A stretch of 64,000 nt of DNA from Chitinophagaceae bacterium (GCA_028288585.1 JAQBNL010000017.1:1-64000), one strand, 5' to 3'; numbered from the stretch's first letter, positions 53,747 through 63,736 are shown. Notes: generated from the sequence alone by a model not told the origin. Translations and numbers: made by a program.

Positions 53747-54628
53747 TTACCAATTACTTAATCTTATACCAACATTATAGGGCATCATACTCAGCCCGTT
53801 CTCAAAAATGGATTTTGGAGCATAAGAACCATATAAGCGAACAGACCCCAGCCCAAGTTCTCCTACATAAGAAAATTTAAATTTTTCAAGATCATAATCG
53901 CCGCGGTTTTTACGTTTTCCGCGTTCATCGCTTATTTGCTTATTACGGCTGTTGTATAAATATCCCATGCTTACACCAACGCTAAAGCTTAATCCCTTAT
54001 CAGAATAATTTGGATTGGTTCTGAAATTTATCATAAAAGGAATAGTTATGTAATCCGCAGCCAGCTTGTTTTTGGAGAACGAAATAGAATCCCTGAAAAC
54101 AAAAGCATGATTTATATTTTGCAATGTATATGGATTATTATTGCCGCCTTCTTTAAAACTTACTGAAGATTTAAAACGGTAATTATTTAATTCCACCCCT
54201 ATGCCATACTTCAGGTTTACATAGTGCCTAATAAGATTTAGCCTTTGCATAAATACCCAGATATTTACATTAGATGATTTACCGCTTTTCAATTTAAAAT
54301 CATTGGCTCCCAGCGGAGAAGTTGTTCCGGGTTTATTAATAAGATTACCTTGAGAAGTTGCTAATGTATAATCTGTCTTATCATTCCAGTTGGCAAACCC
54401 CAGGTCTATAATCCATTCCGAAGTGCTTATATTGGAATTTTTCTGTTTTCTCCTGTTACCCAGGGTTACCGTTGTTTCCCTGTGTTTCTGATCAGGTGAA
54501 TCTTTTTTTATGATGACCATTCCGCCGATTTTTATGGTATCTGCCTTTTGTGCTTTTGTCGAGTCATTTTGTGCCAACAAGGTTGTTGATACAAAACATG
54601 CTGTAATCATTACATAGAACCTTTTCAT
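53747..54628 (-). CDS. Exported outer-membrane beta-barrel-type protein
   Basis: 293 residues with a signal peptide (ending TLLAQND) and a C-terminal half of alternating amphipathic strands (FSVGVSMGYLYNSR, FSYVGELGLGSVRLYGSYA), ending in a terminal aromatic (RLSNW), as expected of a small beta barrel. A charged periplasmic stretch with SPDQKHRETTVTLGNR precedes it. It is the third gene after the sigma factor and anti-sigma genes, so it is likely controlled with, or by, them. Function unassigned. Confidence 0.7.
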   Translation of the reverse strand: MKRFYVMITACFVSTTLLAQNDSTKAQKADTIKIGGMVIIKKDSPDQKHRETTVTLGNRRKQKNSNISTSEWIIDLGFANWNDKTDYTLATSQGNLINKPGTTSPLGANDFKLKSGKSSNVNIWVFMQRLNLIRHYVNLKYGIGVELNNYRFKSSVSFKEGGNNNPYTLQNINHAFVFRDSISFSKNKLAADYITIPFMINFRTNPNYSDKGLSFSVGVSMGYLYNSRNKQISDERGKRKNRGDYDLEKFKFSYVGELGLGSVRLYGSYAPKSIFENGLSMMPYNVGIRLSNW

Positions 54629-54656
54629 TACTTATTTAATTTTTAGAGTTTCAGAT

Positions 54657-55751
54657 TTAATTTTCAATATCCTTGGCCAGCTCTGCTTTAAAGCTATTCT
54701 TAAAGGGAATTTTCCTTTCAACGGCACGCTTTACTTTTTTTAAGAAATTACCAACTTTACTTTTCCTGAATTCTTCTGCCGTGATATTATAAAAAACATA
54801 GTTCTCGGTTTTTACCTCTGCATCTGCAATATAAGAGGCAGGCTGTGCATAATTATTGCTTTGAAGAGGAGTTGCTTTTGTTATAGTCTTATCATTGGGC
54901 TCTGATAGGGTATTAACTGTCTGCGGAAGACCATTAGCAGGTTTAGTCACTTCATTTTTACCAGGCTGGTCATTTATGGCAACGTCTTCATTCTTTTGTT
55001 CAACAATTTTTACTTCCCGCTTTTTATCAGGAGCATAAATATTTTTTACGGCTACATTTTGCTGTTGTTTTTTTACCGGATTATCAATCTCATTTTGTAA
55101 AGCTTTATGCGATGGTGTATTTTGATTATCCACGGTTTTTACCAGTGGAATAATTTTTTCATCTTTTTGTTCAACCGGCTTAACAACTATTTCTTCTTTT
55201 GGCGCAATAGTTTTCCTGGTAGCAACAGTATGGGCCGTTTTATTATTTTGCAGATAGCTTATCCCTGTCCATGCTCCTATACCCAATAAAATAGCTGCTG
55301 CCATTGATTTCCAGCGGAAAGGAATTACTTGATCATCATCTCTTTCTTTTTTGTATAAAGATGTTTTAGCGGGAAAAACAATTGAAGCATCTGCTTCATA
55401 CTTTACCTGCTGTAATAAAGTAAACTCATTTTGCAAAGCAGGATTAGAGAGAACGAATTTTTCTGTCTCCTCAATTTCAGATAAGTTCAATTCATTATCG
55501 GTATACAATAAAAACTTTTCTTCATAATTATTTTGGTTGATAAACTCTTCATTTCTAAATAAAGAATTTTTGTTTTCAAACGCAACTGCATCAGGCTTAA
55601 GAACCGATTGTTGAAGCATTATAAATTCTTCTTCCAGGTCAGCATTCTGCTTCACGAACATCTCGACCATACTTTTTTCATCTGCCGATAATTCCTTATC
55701 TGCATACAGTAAAAAATATTCTTCGTAATTGTTCCTGTTGATGTTCATCAT
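54657..55751 (-). CDS. Anti-sigma-like membrane protein with duplicated N-terminal module
   Basis: 364 residues. Two tandem copies of a roughly 45-residue helical module occupy residues about 6-55 and 74-120, each with NNYEE.FLLY.D.EL followed by an E/L-rich helix. They lack the zinc-binding cysteines and histidines of classical zf-HC2 anti-sigma domains. A single transmembrane helix (about 148-168), a long Lys/Gln/Asn-rich periplasmic linker and a C-terminal basic helical piece follow. It starts 8 bases after the sigma gene, so it is probably that factor's antagonist. Confidence 0.7.
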   Translation of the reverse strand: MMNINRNNYEEYFLLYADKELSADEKSMVEMFVKQNADLEEEFIMLQQSVLKPDAVAFENKNSLFRNEEFINQNNYEEKFLLYTDNELNLSEIEETEKFVLSNPALQNEFTLLQQVKYEADASIVFPAKTSLYKKERDDDQVIPFRWKSMAAAILLGIGAWTGISYLQNNKTAHTVATRKTIAPKEEIVVKPVEQKDEKIIPLVKTVDNQNTPSHKALQNEIDNPVKKQQQNVAVKNIYAPDKKREVKIVEQKNEDVAINDQPGKNEVTKPANGLPQTVNTLSEPNDKTITKATPLQSNNYAQPASYIADAEVKTENYVFYNITAEEFRKSKVGNFLKKVKRAVERKIPFKNSFKAELAKDIEN

Positions 55752-55759
55752 GTTTTACT

Positions 55760-56245
55760 TTATATCACATTTTCCCTTCTCACTAAATATGTTTTTAATT
55801 GCAGCCGTGCCCGGTGCAGGTAAACTTTCACCTGGCTTTCACTTAATCCGGTTATGGTGCCAATCTCATTGTAATTATAACCTTCATAATCTTTTAATAA
55901 TACAAGGCTTCTTTGCGTTTCACTAAGCTTATGCAGGGCTTCATCCAGTATCTTTTTTACGTTGTGTTGTTGTTTATCAGTTACCCATTCGTCCGCTTTG
56001 AATTCTTCCTGCAGCGTGATTCTTTTTTGTTTCCTAATATGGTCTATCATCTGGTGATAAGCAACTGTAAACAGGTACGATTTACATCTCTCATTATCAA
56101 TTTGCACCCGGTTTATCCAAAGCTTTTCAAAAGCGGTTTGCACAATATCCTGTGCATCTTCTTTATGCCCGATATTTTTAAGGATAAAGCGATAAACATT
56201 ATCAGCATACTGGCTCACACACTGGTTGTACTCTTTCTCGGTCAT
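55760..56245 (-). CDS. ECF-type RNA polymerase sigma factor
   Basis: 161 residues. Region 2 contains IGHKEDAQDIVQTAFEKLW and SYLFTVAYHQMIDHIRKQ; region 4 contains SETQRSLVLLKDYEGYNYNEI and the helix-turn-helix ITGLSESQVKVYLHRARLQL. Short spacing and no extra domains place it in the extracytoplasmic-function group. It is first in a unit with the anti-sigma-like and beta-barrel genes, suggesting an envelope-stress or surface-property response. Its regulon cannot be read here. Confidence 0.9.
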   Translation of the reverse strand: MTEKEYNQCVSQYADNVYRFILKNIGHKEDAQDIVQTAFEKLWINRVQIDNERCKSYLFTVAYHQMIDHIRKQKRITLQEEFKADEWVTDKQQHNVKKILDEALHKLSETQRSLVLLKDYEGYNYNEIGTITGLSESQVKVYLHRARLQLKTYLVRRENVI

Positions 56246-56347
56246 TTAGATTGGCAATTTACAATTACTCTGATAAGCATTGATTTACAGTTATACGCAC
56301 ACCTGTAGCGAAAAGTTACAATTGTGTAAATAATCCCAAATCTTTTT

Positions 56348-56437
56348 ACCGCAGAGAAACGAGTTTAAGGCGTTAGCACAGAGGAATTAAAATAAAACAT
56401 TTCTCAGCGGGGTCTCTTTTTCTCCATTCTCTGCGGT
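56348..56437. repeat. Inverted repeat pair upstream of kbl
   Basis: ACCGCAGAGAA at 56348-56358 and its exact complement at 56427-56437, 68 bases apart. Core sequences of this type are frequent in bacterial intergenic DNA; no function is shown. Confidence 0.5.
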
Positions 56438-56476
56438 TGCCTTCTATCAATTTACATACGTTTTCTCAATTTCATG

Positions 56477-56484
56477 TAGGTTTG
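56477..56484 (+). promoter_or_regulatory. -7 element of kbl
   Basis: TAGGTTTG (TAnnTTTG) 19 bases before the ATG at 56504; TTTA lies about 22 bases upstream as a weak -33 candidate. Confidence 0.5.
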
Positions 56485-56503
56485 CGGTAGTTAATAATGT
56501 AAT

Positions 56504-57730
56504 ATGAATACAAATTTTGTTGACCGGATTGGCTCTGAATTAGAAGAGATAAAGGTTGCGGGACTGTATAAGAATGAAAGAATAATTACCAGTGAACAGG
56601 GAGCAGAAATTACAGTTAATGGCAAAGAAGTTTTAAATTTTTGCGCTAACAATTATCTTGGCTTATCATCTCATCCCAAAGTAATTAAGGCAGCTAAAAA
56701 ATATATTGATAAGAGAGGTTATGGCCTGAGCAGCGTACGCTTTATCTGCGGCACACAGGATATTCACAAAGAGCTTGAAATAAAAATTTCTGAATTTTTA
56801 GGAACAGAAGATACCATTTTATATGTAGCAGCATTTGATGCAAATGGTGGTGTTTTTGAACCTTTATTTGGCGAACAAGATGCTATTATTTCTGATGCAT
56901 TAAACCATGCAAGTATTATTGATGGTGTAAGATTATGCAAGGCGCAGCGGTTGCGCTATGAGCATAATAATATGGAAGATCTTGAAAATAAATTAAAAGA
57001 ATCAGCAGGAGCAAGAAGCCGGATAATTGTTACCGATGGCTCCTTTAGTATGGATGGAACCATTGCGAAGTTGGACATCATTTGTAATCTTGCCGACAGG
57101 TACGATGCTATTGTAATGATAGATGAAAGCCATTCCAGCGGCTTTTTAGGCAAGAACGGGAGAGGCACACATGAGTACAGGAATGTAATGGGAAGAATCG
57201 ATATTATCACCGGAACATTAGGCAAAGCGTTAGGCGGTGCCAGTGGCGGTTTCACCAGTGGCAAAAAAGAAATTATTGAAATGCTTCGCCAGCGCAGCAG
57301 GCCTTATTTATTTAGTAACAGCGTTGCACCCAGTATTGTTGGAGCTTCTATTGCTGTCTTTGATATGCTTAACGAAACCACGAAACTTCGGGATAAGCTG
57401 GAAAAGAATACAAAATATTTCAGAAAGAAAATGACAGTAGCTGGTTTTGATATTAAGCCCGGGGAACATCCTATTGTTCCTATTATGCTGTACGATGCAG
57501 TGCTGGCACAGGATTTCGCAGCTAAATTACTTGAAGAAGGAATTTATGTTATAGGATTTTTCTTTCCGGTGGTAGCAAAGGGGCAGGCGCGCATCCGTGT
57601 ACAAATAAGTGCAGCCCATAAAAAGAAACAACTTGATAAAGCCATTGAAGCCTTCACAAAAATTGGAAAAGAATTGCAGGTGCTAAAAACCAAAACAAAA
57701 AAGAATGACAGAAACAGCAGCAACGTTTAA
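56504..57730 (+). CDS. kbl: Glycine C-acetyltransferase (2-amino-3-ketobutyrate CoA ligase)
   Basis: 408 residues, an alpha-oxoamine synthase. Signatures are FCANNYLGLSSHPKV, SSVRFICGTQDIHKELE, DESHSSGFLGKNGRG, and the PLP-lysine GTLGKALGGASGG (near residue 245). It matches Kbl more than AONS or ALAS because of the ANNYLGL and RFICGTQ run. It cleaves 2-amino-3-ketobutyrate with CoA to glycine and acetyl-CoA in threonine degradation. Threonine dehydrogenase is not adjacent. Its 3' end overlaps the next gene by 26 bases. The C-terminal Lys-rich tail encoded in the overlap looks dispensable. Confidence 0.9.
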   Translation: MNTNFVDRIGSELEEIKVAGLYKNERIITSEQGAEITVNGKEVLNFCANNYLGLSSHPKVIKAAKKYIDKRGYGLSSVRFICGTQDIHKELEIKISEFLGTEDTILYVAAFDANGGVFEPLFGEQDAIISDALNHASIIDGVRLCKAQRLRYEHNNMEDLENKLKESAGARSRIIVTDGSFSMDGTIAKLDIICNLADRYDAIVMIDESHSSGFLGKNGRGTHEYRNVMGRIDIITGTLGKALGGASGGFTSGKKEIIEMLRQRSRPYLFSNSVAPSIVGASIAVFDMLNETTKLRDKLEKNTKYFRKKMTVAGFDIKPGEHPIVPIMLYDAVLAQDFAAKLLEEGIYVIGFFFPVVAKGQARIRVQISAAHKKKQLDKAIEAFTKIGKELQVLKTKTKKNDRNSSNV

Positions 57731-59081
57731 AGCCAAGAGCACCATTAAGAGCGCCGACCTTGAGCACCGGCAAAAAATAAATTTTAATATCGGCAGGTAT
57801 AATGCAGTAGTGCCACAGGGTAAACACCAGTTTAGCGATGTTCACCTTGCAAGAGAAAGAGCAAAGAATGTTAAATGGAAAGCGATTGAAACATTAGACC
57901 AGCAGCTGGAACAATTTGAAATGAATTTTATTAAGAACGGAGGCAAACTTATTTGGGCATCTACCGCACAGGAAGCATTAGATGAAATTCTAAATATCTG
58001 TAAAGAAAAAAATTGCAGGACCATCGTGAAGAGCAAGAGCATGGTTACAGAAGAAATCCACTTGAATTCTTTTTTAGAAAAAAATAATATTGAAAGTGTA
58101 GAGACAGACCTTGGTGAATACATTCAGCAATTAGATGGCGAAGCGCCATACCACATTGTTACACCTGCCATGCATAAGAGCAAAGAGGATGTGGCAAAAC
58201 TGTTCGCAGAAAAATTAGGAACAGACCCTAAGTTAACACCAGAAGAACTCACCTTAGTTGCAAGAGAAAAATTAAGAGAAAAATATGTGCAGGCAGAAAT
58301 TGGAATAACCGGCGCCAACTTTATTATCAGCGATACAGGAAGCATTGCTGTAACAGAAAATGAAGGCAATGCAAGACTTAGTTCAGCTTTCCCAAAAACA
58401 CACATTGTAATTGTGGGAATTGAAAAAATAATTCCTTCTATCACTGACCTGGGATTGTTTTGGCCATTACTTGCAACTTATGGCACAGGCCAAAAAATAA
58501 CAGTATACAATACAATTATCAGCGGGCCTAAACAAACAAACGAAACAGATGGGCCTGAAGAAATGTATGTGATATTACTTGATAACGGACGCACCAATAT
58601 TTTATCTAATCCCAAACAACGGGAAAGCCTTTATTGTATAAGATGCGGCGCTTGCTTAAATGCCTGCCCGGTTTATAAAAATATTGGCGGCCATGCATAC
58701 GGGGCAACTTACAGCGGACCTATCGGAAGTGTAATCACTCCACATTTGCAGGGGCTGGATGAATTTAAACATTTAAGTTATGCTTCCTCGCTTTGCGGTA
58801 ACTGCACCGAAGTTTGTGCGGTAAAAATAAACCTGCATGAATTGCTTTTGGAAAACCGGAATGAAGCCGTAGAATCAGGAGCCGTTTCCTTCGGAGAAAA
58901 ATTTGCCTGGAAAATGTGGAAGAGAGCATCATTAAGCAGGAACATGATGAACATGGGCAATGGCAAAATGAAGAACTGGATGGTGAATAAAATTTTTAAA
59001 GGATGGCAAAAAAACAGGAGCGAATTATATTTTAGTGAAAAGACCTTTAATGAAATGTGGAAAGACCGGTATAAAAAATAA
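57705..59081 (+). CDS. LUD-domain iron-sulfur protein (LutB-like)
   Basis: 458 residues. An N-terminal LUD domain (residues about 60-300, with TGANFIISDTGSIAVTENEG) is followed by a ferredoxin-like region with two cysteine clusters: CIRCGACLNACPVY (310-323) and CGNCTEVCAV (364-373). A C-terminal helical part follows (WKMWKRASLSR). This is the LutB architecture; LutABC oxidises L-lactate to pyruvate. LutA and LutC are not adjacent, so the physiological partner is uncertain. It is translationally coupled to kbl. Confidence 0.86.
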   Translation: MTETAATFKAKSTIKSADLEHRQKINFNIGRYNAVVPQGKHQFSDVHLARERAKNVKWKAIETLDQQLEQFEMNFIKNGGKLIWASTAQEALDEILNICKEKNCRTIVKSKSMVTEEIHLNSFLEKNNIESVETDLGEYIQQLDGEAPYHIVTPAMHKSKEDVAKLFAEKLGTDPKLTPEELTLVAREKLREKYVQAEIGITGANFIISDTGSIAVTENEGNARLSSAFPKTHIVIVGIEKIIPSITDLGLFWPLLATYGTGQKITVYNTIISGPKQTNETDGPEEMYVILLDNGRTNILSNPKQRESLYCIRCGACLNACPVYKNIGGHAYGATYSGPIGSVITPHLQGLDEFKHLSYASSLCGNCTEVCAVKINLHELLLENRNEAVESGAVSFGEKFAWKMWKRASLSRNMMNMGNGKMKNWMVNKIFKGWQKNRSELYFSEKTFNEMWKDRYKK

Positions 59082-59149
59082 TAAGCTTAGCAATGGTTTG
59101 CTGTACAAGAGTGCCCTTCGATACACTCAGGATGAACTGCCAATGAAGC

Positions 59150-60109
59150 TTAATTGATAGGTTCTGCCGGCCCCAAAATTATTTTTTTCTTAAGACTGTT
59201 ATTTACAAGATACACCCCGGCTATTGTAATAGCGCCACCAATAGCAATAAAAATGGTAAGCTTTTCATTAACGAGCAAAGCGCCTAAAAGTACCGCCACT
59301 ATTGGATTTATATAGGCATAAATAGAAGCAAGTGCTGTAGGTAAATGCTGCAACGTATAAATGTAAGCAGCAAAGGTTAGTACAGAGCCAATAACTACAA
59401 GATAACTTATAGCCCACCATGATGATGCAGGGATATCAGAAACACTTGCCGTATTACCCATAATTTCAGCAAAAGACAAAACTATTATTCCTGAAAAAAG
59501 CATTTGAAATCCAAGACTGAAATAAGGATTAAAATTTATCGCTTCCTGTTTTGTATAAAGGGTGCCGAATGACCATGAAATGGTAGCGCATATTGAGAGC
59601 ATAATTCCAAACCTGAAATCAGGGTTTACAAAATCTTTAAGATGTTCATAAAAAATAATACATACACCTCCAAAGCCCAGCATCAATCCCAGCAAAGCCT
59701 GCCGCGGTAAACGCTTACCCTTAAACATTGTAATTATTACCAGCCATAAAGGAAAGATAGCGCCCACTATGGCAGCCAGTCCGCTTGGAATAAATTTTAC
59801 TCCCCAGGTACTTAGCGCATTGCTTAGCATAAAATTTAAAAAACTCAGCACTAATATCACTACCCATTGTTTGCCTTTGGGCCATGGATGTTTTTTAAAA
59901 ATAAAAAAACCAATGTATAACACTCCTGCAATCAACTGGCGTATTGCTATAACCTGTAAGGCAGGTGCGTTTTGTACTGCCTCCTTTGATGCCAGCCAGG
60001 TGGTTCCCCAAAAAATACTCACCCATACCAATGCGAGCAACGCTTTATTTTTGGTGGATGTTGATTGCCTTTTATCGGCATAATATTTTTGAGTGAAATA
60101 CTTTTGCAT
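59150..60109 (-). CDS. EamA/DMT-family transporter
   Basis: 319 residues with ten predicted transmembrane helices in two EamA repeats. The first begins FWGTTWLASKEAVQNAP and the second has SFGTLYTKQEAINFNPY; an AYINPIVAVLLGALLVNEKL stretch is typical of the family. Likely exports or imports small metabolites; substrate unknown. It starts 3 bases after the purH stop, so it may be co-transcribed with purH. Confidence 0.88.
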   Translation of the reverse strand: MQKYFTQKYYADKRQSTSTKNKALLALVWVSIFWGTTWLASKEAVQNAPALQVIAIRQLIAGVLYIGFFIFKKHPWPKGKQWVVILVLSFLNFMLSNALSTWGVKFIPSGLAAIVGAIFPLWLVIITMFKGKRLPRQALLGLMLGFGGVCIIFYEHLKDFVNPDFRFGIMLSICATISWSFGTLYTKQEAINFNPYFSLGFQMLFSGIIVLSFAEIMGNTASVSDIPASSWWAISYLVVIGSVLTFAAYIYTLQHLPTALASIYAYINPIVAVLLGALLVNEKLTIFIAIGGAITIAGVYLVNNSLKKKIILGPAEPIN

Positions 60110-60112
60110 GCC

Positions 60113-61624
60113 CTAATGTTTAAAATGACGCATGCCTGTTAACACCATCACTAAATTATTTTGCTTACAATATTCAATAGAATCCTTATCCCGTATAGAT
60201 CCGCCGGGCTGTATAAATGCGGTGATACCTGCAGCATGAGCAATTTTTACGCAATCATCAAAAGGGAAAAAAGCATCGCTTGCCAGTACAGCGCCATCAA
60301 GGTCAAAATTAAATTGCTTCGCTTTTTCTATTGCCTGGCGCAGGGAATCTATACGGGAAGTTTGCCCGCAACCTTTGCCAATAAGTTGTTTATTTTTTAC
60401 AAGAGCAATGGCATTGCTTTTTAAATGCTTGCAGATGATATTAGCGAAAGCCAGGTTTTCTTTTTCGATTTCTGTAGAATCTGCCCCTCCTGTTTCTTTC
60501 CACTCAACAAAGTTTCCTTCATCATTCTGTTGCGTAAGCGTTCCGTTTAAAATTGATTTAGACTGGTATATTGAAGAAGTAGTTGCTTTATGTTGGAGAA
60601 TAATACGGTTCTTTTTAGTCTTTAATATTTGTAAGGCATCGTCATTGAATGAAGGTGCAATTAAAACCTCGAAAAATAATTCATTGATAGCTACAGCGGT
60701 TTCTTTATCTATTTCAACATTCGCAATTAATACTCCCCCAAAGGCGCTTTCCGGATCTCCCTGCAGAGCCGCATCCCAGGCTTGTTTCAAGCTTTGCCCC
60801 CCGGCAATTCCGCATACATTTGTATGTTTTATAATGGCAAACACAGGAGAAAGTGAAGAGAATTCATTCATTAATTGTATTGCTGCATCAGCATCTACCA
60901 AATTGTTATAAGAAAGTTCTTTACCATGAAGCTGGACAAAATTATCATTTATACTACCATAGAATGTTGCCTGCTGGTGTGGATTTTCGCCATAACGCAG
61001 CGGATTTTTTTGTCCCGAAAAAGGATTATAAAAATCTGTCTTATTAAAATAATTAGAGATAGCAATATCATAGCCTGTACAAACATCAAAGGCCTTTATA
61101 GCAAAAGATTTACGTTGTTCTAAAATTGTTTCACCTTTTTGTTCTGTAAGAATTTTTTCTAAGTCAGCGTAATCTTTCTTTGCAGCAACTACTACAACAT
61201 CTTTAAAATTTTTAGCTGCCGCCCTTATCATTGAGGGGCCGCCTATATCTATTTTTTCTATAATTGCTACTTCATCATTTGTTGAGAGGACTGTTTCTTC
61301 AAAGGGATACAGGTCAACAATAACAAGATCAATTTCAGGAATATTATATTGAGACATTTCTTCAACATCTTTTTCATTATCCCTTCTCCCGAGAATACCT
61401 CCAAATACAGAAGGGTGCAGCGTTTTTACACGTCCGCCTAAAATGGAAGGGTATGATGTAAGAGATTCCACCGCAATACAAGACACACCTAATTCTTCAA
61501 TAAATTTTTGTGTGCCGCCGGTTGAATAAATTTTTATACCGAGTGAATGCAAGAGCTGAATGATGTTTGGCAGCCCATCTTTATTAAAAACAGAGATGAG
61601 GGCCGATTTAATTTTTTTATTCAT
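60113..61624 (-). CDS. purH: Bifunctional AICAR transformylase / IMP cyclohydrolase PurH
   Basis: 503 residues. The N-terminal IMP cyclohydrolase domain begins KSALISVFNKDGL and includes TLHPSVFGGILGRRD. The C-terminal AICAR transformylase has FAIIKHTNVCGIAG and GKGCGQTSRIDS and ends AFIQPGGSIRDKDSI. It performs the last two steps of IMP synthesis in the purine pathway. Length matches Bacteroidota PurH. It starts 12 bases after comEC, an unusual neighbour. Confidence 0.96.
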   Translation of the reverse strand: MNKKIKSALISVFNKDGLPNIIQLLHSLGIKIYSTGGTQKFIEELGVSCIAVESLTSYPSILGGRVKTLHPSVFGGILGRRDNEKDVEEMSQYNIPEIDLVIVDLYPFEETVLSTNDEVAIIEKIDIGGPSMIRAAAKNFKDVVVVAAKKDYADLEKILTEQKGETILEQRKSFAIKAFDVCTGYDIAISNYFNKTDFYNPFSGQKNPLRYGENPHQQATFYGSINDNFVQLHGKELSYNNLVDADAAIQLMNEFSSLSPVFAIIKHTNVCGIAGGQSLKQAWDAALQGDPESAFGGVLIANVEIDKETAVAINELFFEVLIAPSFNDDALQILKTKKNRIILQHKATTSSIYQSKSILNGTLTQQNDEGNFVEWKETGGADSTEIEKENLAFANIICKHLKSNAIALVKNKQLIGKGCGQTSRIDSLRQAIEKAKQFNFDLDGAVLASDAFFPFDDCVKIAHAAGITAFIQPGGSIRDKDSIEYCKQNNLVMVLTGMRHFKH

Positions 61625-61636
61625 GTGTAAAGGGAA

Positions 61637-63736
61637 CTACAGGTCCATAACAAATGCTCCCTGTTCGGGAACGGAATAGCAGCGCAAATGTAACTGTTCA
61701 CAATCTTTTTTCCATTTGGCAATTTTCCACAAACTGTTAGAACCATCAAAAATAAACCGGTTACAATTGAAAACCTGCGCCAGTTGTGGAATATAAAGCC
61801 GTGGATTTTTTGAAATGATAATATAATCAACATTTATTTTTTGTGCTGCAGGTTGAAATACAAGTGGCTGCTCAATCAATAATATTTTTGTATTATAAAA
61901 TTGGTAAAAATTATTATTGCGATGTAAAGCCGGGATAGAATCAATTTTCTTATTCAGTTGTAAAGCTATTCTCCCCGGTTTTAAATGAAAGTTCTGCAAC
62001 ATGCCGTCTGCCAGCAAAATAGAATCACCAATAAATTTATAAGTGTTGCCATTTATAAAATCAATGGATTGATGCTGTGGCACATTATAAACTATTAATT
62101 TTCGCTGGGTTGATAATCGCCATTTTGTATATCCTGTTAAGGCAGTAAAACAAAGCATTGCAAAAAAAGAAAATTTAAAAGCGAGCTTATTTTTATTCAA
62201 TAACCAATATCCTGCGCATATAATAAACCCGTATAAAAGAAAAGTGGATATTACGGAAACTGAAATGCCATCCCAAACCGAAAAGGGCAGGCTGTTGAAC
62301 CACAGAATAATTTTATTCATAACCCATACAAGCCACCATGTAAGTTTACCAAATAATGCACTTACCAATGGCACCCAAGAAAAAGCGATTAAAAATATTT
62401 CTACATATAAAATAATAGTTGAAAGAGGAACTAATAAAATGTTTGTGAATAAAAATATGGTAGGGAACTGGTGGAAATAATACAGGCAAACCGGGAAGGT
62501 TAATATCTGTGCAGCAAGCGTAACCGAAGTTAACTGCCATACTTTATTTACCCCCCGGCTCTTTATGTAAACCAAATTGTAAATAGGTTTTTGAAATATA
62601 ACTATCCCGGAAACAGCCAGGTAAGAAAGCTGGAAACCTACATCCCATAAATAATATGGGTTCCAACACAGAAGCAAAAATGCAGATGCCGCCAGCGGAT
62701 TAAAAATGGAAGTACGCCTGTTAAAATTTTTTCCAATAGCTATACACGAAAACATAACCGCGGCCCGTAATATAGATGCAGAACCACCGGTAAGCAAAGC
62801 AAAAAGCCAAAGACATGATAAGATGAGAACAACTTTAATAATTTTTGATTTTTTTACTACTGGAATTTTATTAAATATCCATATAAGCAGTAGATAGATC
62901 AATCCTAAGTGCATCCCCGAAATTGCAATAATGTGTACCACACCCGTATTGCTATATGCCTGAACTAAATCCTTATCAAGATCTTGTGTATAGCCAATTA
63001 ATAATGCTTCTGCGATAGCAAGCTGATCATCATGCCTCTGCATATTTTTTTGAATAATATTTAAAACATTTTGTCTTGCAGTAAAAAGAAATTGCCAAAA
63101 TGAATTAATATTTTTTTCATCAAGCAAAACCCAATCATTCTTTTTTAAAAATACATTATGAAAGATTTGATGAAAGGCAGAATAGCGCTGGTAATTAAAG
63201 GCGCCAGGATTTCCGGAATTTTTTATTTGCTGCGGCTTCTTCTTAAAAAGGATCTTATCCCCATATTTTAATGGCATAGCATCAGCAGAATCTCTTTCAA
63301 AATAGATTATGATTTTACCTGCTGTATTTGTTGTTGAATCATTATGCAAAATAATATCGGCTATTACTTCTGCTTTATAAGATTTATTTTTTTCGAGTAA
63401 CGGCTCATTAACGGTTGCTACTATATAATCACTATCACGATAAACATTGCCAAACCAATTCTGCTTATGGCGAATATCTTTTTGATAAGTAATAAATAAT
63501 CCAAGAACAATTAAGAGTAAATTGATAAAAACCCCTTGCAGGATTTGAAATTTAAACCGCAGCACCAATGGTAATAATTGAAAAGATGCAAAGGCAATTG
63601 CAAAACAAACTGCTGTAAATAAAATTTGTTGCCAGCTAAACTGCATATACCATTGCAACAAAATCCCGGTTATAACAGGTATTAGCAGGCGCAGAAACGG
63701 AGCTTTTTTCCAAACAGGAATACCAGGATAGCGCAT
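61637..63736 (-). CDS. ComEC/Rec2-type DNA uptake membrane protein
   Basis: 699 residues from the ATG at 63736; a TTG two codons upstream is also possible. The N-terminal DUF4131 region is followed by the multi-helix competence domain (VHIIAISGMHLGLIYLLLIW, the hallmark) with about ten transmembrane segments. The usual C-terminal metallo-beta-lactamase domain is absent or degenerate: the last 170 residues show no HxHxDH motif. ComEC forms the inner-membrane channel for single-stranded DNA in natural transformation. The next gene is purH. Confidence 0.88.
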   Translation of the reverse strand: MRYPGIPVWKKAPFLRLLIPVITGILLQWYMQFSWQQILFTAVCFAIAFASFQLLPLVLRFKFQILQGVFINLLLIVLGLFITYQKDIRHKQNWFGNVYRDSDYIVATVNEPLLEKNKSYKAEVIADIILHNDSTTNTAGKIIIYFERDSADAMPLKYGDKILFKKKPQQIKNSGNPGAFNYQRYSAFHQIFHNVFLKKNDWVLLDEKNINSFWQFLFTARQNVLNIIQKNMQRHDDQLAIAEALLIGYTQDLDKDLVQAYSNTGVVHIIAISGMHLGLIYLLLIWIFNKIPVVKKSKIIKVVLILSCLWLFALLTGGSASILRAAVMFSCIAIGKNFNRRTSIFNPLAASAFLLLCWNPYYLWDVGFQLSYLAVSGIVIFQKPIYNLVYIKSRGVNKVWQLTSVTLAAQILTFPVCLYYFHQFPTIFLFTNILLVPLSTIILYVEIFLIAFSWVPLVSALFGKLTWWLVWVMNKIILWFNSLPFSVWDGISVSVISTFLLYGFIICAGYWLLNKNKLAFKFSFFAMLCFTALTGYTKWRLSTQRKLIVYNVPQHQSIDFINGNTYKFIGDSILLADGMLQNFHLKPGRIALQLNKKIDSIPALHRNNNFYQFYNTKILLIEQPLVFQPAAQKINVDYIIISKNPRLYIPQLAQVFNCNRFIFDGSNSLWKIAKWKKDCEQLHLRCYSVPEQGAFVMDL

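Noticed and set aside
60375-60911. 178-residue plus-strand frame opposite purH
   Set aside because: Antisense to a highly conserved housekeeping gene.
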